Assembly: GCA_051453625.1 (NCBI GenBank)
Contig: JBOZIK010000001.1
Location: forward strand, 83,568,001-83,619,190
Source of the DNA: Welwitschia mirabilis
Taxonomy: Eukaryota; Gnetophyta; Gnetopsida; Welwitschiales
DNA length: 51,190 nt
Direction: 5' to 3'
Part shown: piece after piece, positions 46,700 through 51,190 of the stretch
How the letters are laid out: each line of letters begins with the position of its first letter
Position numbering within the stretch: the first letter of the stretch is position 1
Notes under the pieces: model-generated
What the model was told of the DNA's origin: nothing
Database searches by the model: none
The model's input: only the letters and a program-made list of their open reading frames with translations
Program-made: the position numbers and the translations under genes

Positions 46700-48036
46700 A
46701 AAGGAAATGAACTGACTGAATTTGAAAATAACATTAACTTTCTAGCATTGCAAAATAGTTTTGAATGACCTATTTTATCACATAAATGATAAGTAACTTT
46801 AAAAATAAACTTATTTTTCCAAGTTATTTGATTTTGCTGATTTTATAGTTTTTGGGAGATGAAACCAATACCTGACTTATTATAAGATGGTTTTCAAATT
46901 CCAAGCAACAATTCCAATTTAGATAAACCACTAGAAAATTGATTAACAAAATGAGATAAATATTTTACTGATAACATGAAATCATAATTTTTAGATTTGA
47001 TCTTTTTGTACTTAGATTAAAATCATAATTTTTAGATTTGATCTTTTTGTACTTAGATTCCATTTCCTCCTTTTCTTTAGTGAGATATTTTATAATCTTA
47101 TTCAAATCATTTATCTGATTTGCTAACTTTTCACATTCTAAGTATAGTTCTTGACAAGTATTTTCTAGCTCATCCTATTCTTCTTCAATCACATCCAAAT
47201 CATTAGGGTTTTGATGTGCTAGATAAGTTCTATAGTGGGGGCATGATCTCCATAAAGGATAGTCTTCTGTCTTCATCTGAATCTTGACCTGAACTTCTAT
47301 CATCATTTTCATTCACATTATCCCATGTTACAACAAATGAAGATGTCTTTAATTTTCTATGTTCTTTTTTGTTGTTCAGATAATCGTTTGTCATATGACC
47401 AAAGCCTTTGCATGTATAGAATTAGATCTCTTTTCCTTTTCTTAATCCTTCTTGTACTTTGGGTATCCTTTTCTTATACCTCTATTTGGCTTACTTTCCT
47501 TTTTTCCTTCTGTGCAAGAATTTCTTAAATCTTATTCTTAAGAGAGAAACTTCATCATCATCTAGATCTTCATCTAATTTCTCTAACCTATAGTCTTCTT
47601 GCATACACTTCAAAGTAATATCTTTCTTCTTATCTTTAGAGAATTTTAATTCATATACTTGCAAATTACCTTGAAGCTCTTCTAGTTCCATTATGTTAAT
47701 ATTCTTACTTTCTTTGATTATTGTGACTTTTGATTTAAATCTATTTAGAATGGATCTTAGCAATTTTTTGGCCACTTTTGCTTCATCTTATTGTTTACCT
47801 AGACTTACATGGAATTTGACGATGTTAGTAAGTTTGGCAAAAAGTTCCTATAAAGTCTCTTCCTTGTCTATGTAAATGTCTTTAAATTTTAAGATAAGCA
47901 TTTGAAGCTTGGCTTGGTTGACTGTGGATGTCCCTTCATGTGTGACTTTAATAATATCCTATGCTTTCTTTGCATGTTTATAAATTACAATCCATTTAAA
48001 TCCATTTGTATAAACTACACAAAATATAGCATTAAA
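46700..48036 (-). pseudogene. Copia gag with two zinc knuckles, interrupted by a DNA transposon end
   Basis: Gag of a SIRE-like element, minus strand. N-terminal sequence runs from the CACTA border (NAIFCVVYTNGFKWIV) through KVTHEGTSTVNQAKLQMLI and the UBN2-type open frame 47491-47775 (MAKKLLRSILNRFKSKVTII, MELEELQGNLQVYELKFSKD, DEVSLLRIRFKKFLHRRKKG). The first knuckle is at about 47385-47435 (FYTCKGFGHMTNDY, outer Cys residues changed). A coiled-coil-like Lys/Glu region (46980-47170) carries a 41-base tandem duplication. The second knuckle is near 46750-46800 (YHLCDKIGHSKLFC, first Cys lost). Gag would form the particle. The coding sequence stops abruptly at 48036; the N-terminus and 5' LTR are not in view. 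Confidence 0.88.
46979..47058. repeat. Perfect two-copy tandem duplication, period 41 bp
   Basis: 'aatcataatttttagatttg' and the following 'atctttttgtacttagatt' occur twice with no difference. The period of 41 shifts the gag frame. Confidence 0.95.
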
Positions 48037-48049
48037 CACTACAAGAAAT

Positions 48050-48370
48050 ATAGGCAAGGTAATAAAAAATGCCTTGAACAATTTTAAGGCATTTTTTCAT
48101 AAAAGGCTTTAAAAAGGATTACCTTAAAAGCCCATAGTCTTTTAAGGTGTTTCTAAGGAATTTGAATAAAAATGCCTTAGAATGTCTTTTAAGGCATTTA
48201 TCTAATAAAATGCCTCAAAAACATTCGAGTCCTTTGACGTTTTTATCTAAAGAAATACCTCAAAAAAAAATTAACCTTTTGAGGTATTTTATTAGATAAA
48301 TGTCTCAAAAGGCTATTGCGATGTTTTACAAATAAACGCCTCAAAAGTTATAACTTTTACAAAAAAAATT
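48050..48370. repeat. CACTA subterminal repeats
   Basis: About ten short units in both orientations: 'ttttaaggcatttttt', 'aaaatgcctcaaaa', 'ccttttgaggtatttt', 'aaacgcctcaaaag'. In CACTA elements such units are transposase binding sites; that role is inferred here. Confidence 0.8.
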
Positions 48371-48399
48371 TACTACAGAATGGTAAAAAATGTTGCCTT

Positions 48400-48962
48400 C
48401 AAAATTGACAATCTATAAGCATAATGACTACACTAAAATGGGGCTAGTTGTTACATTAAGAATTAGCAAAAAAACTCTTACTGGTAACAACCCATGATGT
48501 GATAATTAAATGATAGCAAAGCAAGTATTATTGTTAAAGATAACCTATGATGTAATAATCAACTGGTATCATAGTAAGGATTGATGTGGAGTAAGTTTTA
48601 ATATGATATATATGGAGAAGGCACAAAATGCAAGGGTGAAAGCAAGGCCTCTACAAGTGTAAAGAAAATGCAAGCATATTTTAATATTCAATGAATATAT
48701 ATAAACTTAAAAAAAGAAGAGAAAACTTTACAGATTATCACTTAGAGATTGAGAATAGAAAAGTCAATAAGGCACATGAGTTTCTTCTTTCTATGAAAGA
48801 CTAAGCATATGATAGTTTTATTATGTTCCTTTTTTAGAAGCACTAGATTCATTTATATTGAAACTACATTTACTTTTGATAGGATTGCAAGTCACATAAC
48901 TTACAAAGTCATGCTACTTTCATTTCAACACAATTTACCTCTTTAATTAACATTGTATTTAC
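48400..48962. other. Internal sequence of the CACTA-bounded segment
   Basis: No frame or known element recognised. 'acccatgatgtgataat' and 'acctatgatgtaataatcaa' are a short direct repeat (about 48490 and 48545). Confidence 0.35.
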
Positions 48963-49321
48963 AAAATGAATTCACAAATATTAATTGCACATTAGTGCTG
49001 AATCTTTAACATACAAAATGTGGTTTGCCAATACAAAACCAAGAGATTACCATAAATATATGTGTATTTGATAAGGAATAAAGCATAAATAGGATGAAAA
49101 CATTCCATCTTAACTAGATTCCTCTGAAGATGAACTTACAGACAATAATAAAAAGGATGGATATAGATTTCCCTGATGCCAGCTAAAGGTTCTAAGTGTA
49201 CTAAAATATATTAAACATAATTAACTAATAAGTAGATAGGGAAAGAAAACTTGACTAATATCAGGGGAGAAATGTGGGGCAGTCCTATGCATTACCTCAA
49301 CAACTTACCCACTTAATACAT
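48963..49321 (+). repeat. Direct repeat copy 1 of a ~360-bp unit
   Basis: Matches 49395-49754 at about 432-base spacing, roughly 85% by eye, with anchors 'attagtgctgaatctttaac', 'aggatgaaaacattccatct' and 'acttacccacttaataca'. Confidence 0.9.
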
Positions 49322-49394
49322 CTACATCATTTACAGGCTAGAAAATAAGAATCACACAAGTTGTAAGAAACAAGCTTGCATACCTATGAAATAG

Positions 49395-49754
49395 AAAATG
49401 GATTTACAAACATCAATTGCATATTAGTGCTGAATCTTTAACATATAAAATGTGGTTTTCCAATGCAAAAAATAAGAGATTACTATAAATATATGTGTGT
49501 TTGTAAGGAAGAAAGCATAAATAGGATGAAAACATTCCATCTTGACTAGATTTCTCTAAAGATGATCTTACAGAAAACAATAAAAGGATGGGTATATATT
49601 TCCCTATTATCAGCTGAAGGTTCCAACAGTGTGTTGAAATTGATTAAACATAATTAACTAAGAAGTAGATAGGAAAAGAAAATTTGACTAATCTTAGGAA
49701 AGAAATATGGAGAGGCCCTGAGCGTTACCTAAATAACTTGCCCACTTAATACAT
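49395..49754 (+). repeat. Direct repeat copy 2 of a ~360-bp unit
   Basis: Second copy of 48963-49321, separated from it by about 73 unique bases. No open frame runs through either copy. Confidence 0.9.
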
Positions 49755-51190
49755 GATGAGACACTCTGCATTCAAAATGTCTTTCTTTTCCTTTTCATGG
49801 ATCACTCTTCCTCTGGCCTTTTGATTTTAATGGCTTGCTAATTTATAACTATTGTATCAACATAAAATTAGATGGAAGATCCAGAATATCAGATATGAAA
49901 TATGAGGCAATGAATTATATGATAAAAATAATTGGATGAGATAAACATTAAATGTAGATAATGTGGTTCTTTATTCAAATAGTGATGATTCATTTCTTTG
50001 ACTGTAAAATCTAAGATTGCGAATCATCTCCTTTCTCGTTTGGATCATTATCAGAATATTTCTAGCACTAACCATTTTGCACTTTCTCCTGCTAAATCTA
50101 GTTATGCTGCTTTTATTTTCATACAAAATTGACTGAGTTGTATTTGCCTATTTTAATAGATTAAATAATGGATTCTTCACCTATACATATTTCTTGTCAT
50201 CTTTCTTTGAAGACCAATTATCTCTTGGTAATGCATTATTAAATGGAAGAAGTTGTTCTAATAATTCCAATATAATTTGGAGGCTCTCATAAAGATGCAG
50301 ACCTTGATTTTGATAGATATTAGCCAAGGTCTTATACCATGATAGAGGTCTCAACCATTTTTGTAAGGTCATTGAATAATAATAGGTTGAAATAAGGCTT
50401 TATTGCTGCTGGACGTAAATTTGCATTAGGGTTTTAATCAGATCAAGTGAATGTGTGTATTAAACTATCATAGATATGTTCCTTCTTTAATAAAACTTTC
50501 TTAAGACATCTAAGATTTTCTTTGAGCTTTATTTTTAGAGCAAACTATAAACAAAGATATGTGAAATCCAATAATTAGGATCAAAAACCCTAGATGAAAT
50601 AAACTAAAACATTGCTAAGCTCCAAAATGTAATCAAGAAAGGTCTTTGAAAGACATTATAGAAGCTTGAGGGAGATGAACTTGTAGGAGCCATACTGAAG
50701 AATAGATGATAGTTGTTACATTGCTGCAAGTGTTTTTATGTGTCTTACATCTTCCATTTTGTTAACAAAGATATAACTTAAATAAAGGAATTGTTATTTT
50801 TTTAATAAAATGATTTTTCTAGACCCTGACATTTCATTCTGTTAATTCTTTGCAATTAATGAATCAGAGGAAACTAGTTCAAAGGAAGTTATTTTGTAAA
50901 TTTGACTATTTGCATGTGTTTGATGGTAATGGAATTGGTTTTTTACTCTTCTATTTTATTGAATTCCAAAAAATTAGGGTAATTTCATGAGAAGAGAACC
51001 ATATAATCTATAAACACTATTAAGGTAAAATCAAATTCTTGTAGTTAGCATTGAAAATTTTGTAGCTATCATGTTATTTATATCAATGCAGGCTATGTGG
51101 ATGATTGACAGGAAAGAGGAAATAATTTCAAAGAAATTTATAATACTGATCTCCATACTAATAACAATTTTTTAAGTGTAGGGCCTTAAT
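49755..51190. other. Less decayed, gene-like sequence at the right edge
   Basis: Apart from the frame at 50181-50372 there is only weak evidence: a minus-strand open stretch at about 49975-50080 (MIQTRKEMIRNLRFYSQRNE) and a plus-strand intron-acceptor-like 'atatcaatgcag' at 51079-51091 followed by an open stretch (MWMIDRKEEIISKK). No gene model can be supported. Confidence 0.3.
50181..50372 (-). pseudogene. Exon-like open frame of unknown identity inside the CACTA-bounded segment
   Basis: A minus-strand open frame of 63 codons with natural-looking composition: KWLRPLSWYKTLANIYQNQG, then LHLYESLQIILELLEQLLPF, NNALPRDNWSSKKDDKKYV. The Leu/Ile/Glu-rich middle would form an amphipathic helix. 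Unlike the retroelement pieces it keeps Trp (TGG) codons and lacks internal stops. I do not recognise the family. It is too short for a whole gene and may be one exon of a host gene fragment carried by the transposon, or a chance frame. Splice sites are not clear. Confidence 0.35.

Larger units (their letters stand above)
48037..51046. mobile_element. CACTA-type DNA transposon end; possibly a complete ~3-kb non-autonomous copy
   Basis: CACTACAAGAAATAT at 48037 is the classic CACTA (En/Spm) terminus and sits exactly where the copia gag frame breaks off. The next 330 bases hold subterminal repeats of 'ttaaggcattt' and 'cctcaaaa' in both orientations, typical of the superfamily. A candidate right end, TTCTTGTAGTT at 51036-51046, is inverted to the left end with one terminal mismatch (G expected). 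Against completeness: no subterminal repeats are seen near it, and copia gag does not resume to its right. The left end is firm; the right end is tentative. No transposase is recognised inside. Confidence 0.65.

Overview
This window looks like repeat-dense, AT-rich heterochromatic DNA from a flowering plant, probably a eudicot. The evidence is the repertoire of decayed elements: Ty3/gypsy elements with a tRNA-Asp-type primer site (Athila/Tat-like), a chromovirus-like gypsy element with an iMet-type primer site, a SIRE-like Ty1/copia element, plant L1-type LINEs with DUF4283/zinc-knuckle ORF1, and a CACTA-type DNA transposon end. I find no intact host gene, no rRNA or tRNA gene, no CRISPR array and no operon. 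Nearly every recognisable protein region is broken by stops and frameshifts. Many of the stops are TAG or TAA where the family normally has Trp or Gln, which is what C-to-T decay of methylated DNA produces.

Layout, left to right. 1-2037 is the gag/protease part of a minus-strand Athila/Tat-like element, followed by its leader, primer site and 5' LTR (2496-3602). That LTR abuts an older LTR of the same superfamily (3603-4689). 4760-10545 is a nearly full-length minus-strand LINE (ORF1 then ORF2). About 10.6-15.6 kb is a plus-strand chromovirus-like gypsy element (LTR end, primer site, gag, protease, start of RT). 15.8-27.6 kb is a second minus-strand Athila/Tat-like element: 3' LTR, polypurine tract, a long region after integrase with an extra ORF, integrase, RNase H, RT, protease and gag. 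A copia LTR (25.7-27.3 kb) splits its gag. 29.2-30.4 kb is a plus-strand LTR sitting inside a plus-strand LINE endonuclease/RT fragment (30.4-31.6 kb), followed by a minus-strand LINE ORF1 fragment (31.8-33.1 kb). 33.4-33.8 kb is a small GC- and CpG-rich patch unlike its surroundings. Then come another minus LTR (to 34493), a probable different plus-strand LTR (34.8-36.1 kb), a degenerate short-repeat array (36.9-37.4 kb), and a plus-strand Athila/Tat-like LTR with primer site (38.2-39.3 kb). 39.8-48.0 kb is a minus-strand SIRE-like copia element (3' LTR, an extra 3' ORF, RNase H, RT, integrase, protease, gag). Its gag is cut at 48037 by a CACTA-type end that starts a roughly 3-kb, less decayed segment reaching 51046 or beyond the window.

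The window is best read as nested insertions. Nine runs of N break it, and two of them (18342-18801 and 44860-44959) have duplicated sequence on both sides, so local order there should be treated with caution. The points most worth a second look are the extra ORFs after pol in the copia element and the second gypsy element, the CpG-rich patch, the short-repeat array, and the CACTA-bounded segment with an open exon-like frame. None is strong enough to call a new biological system.
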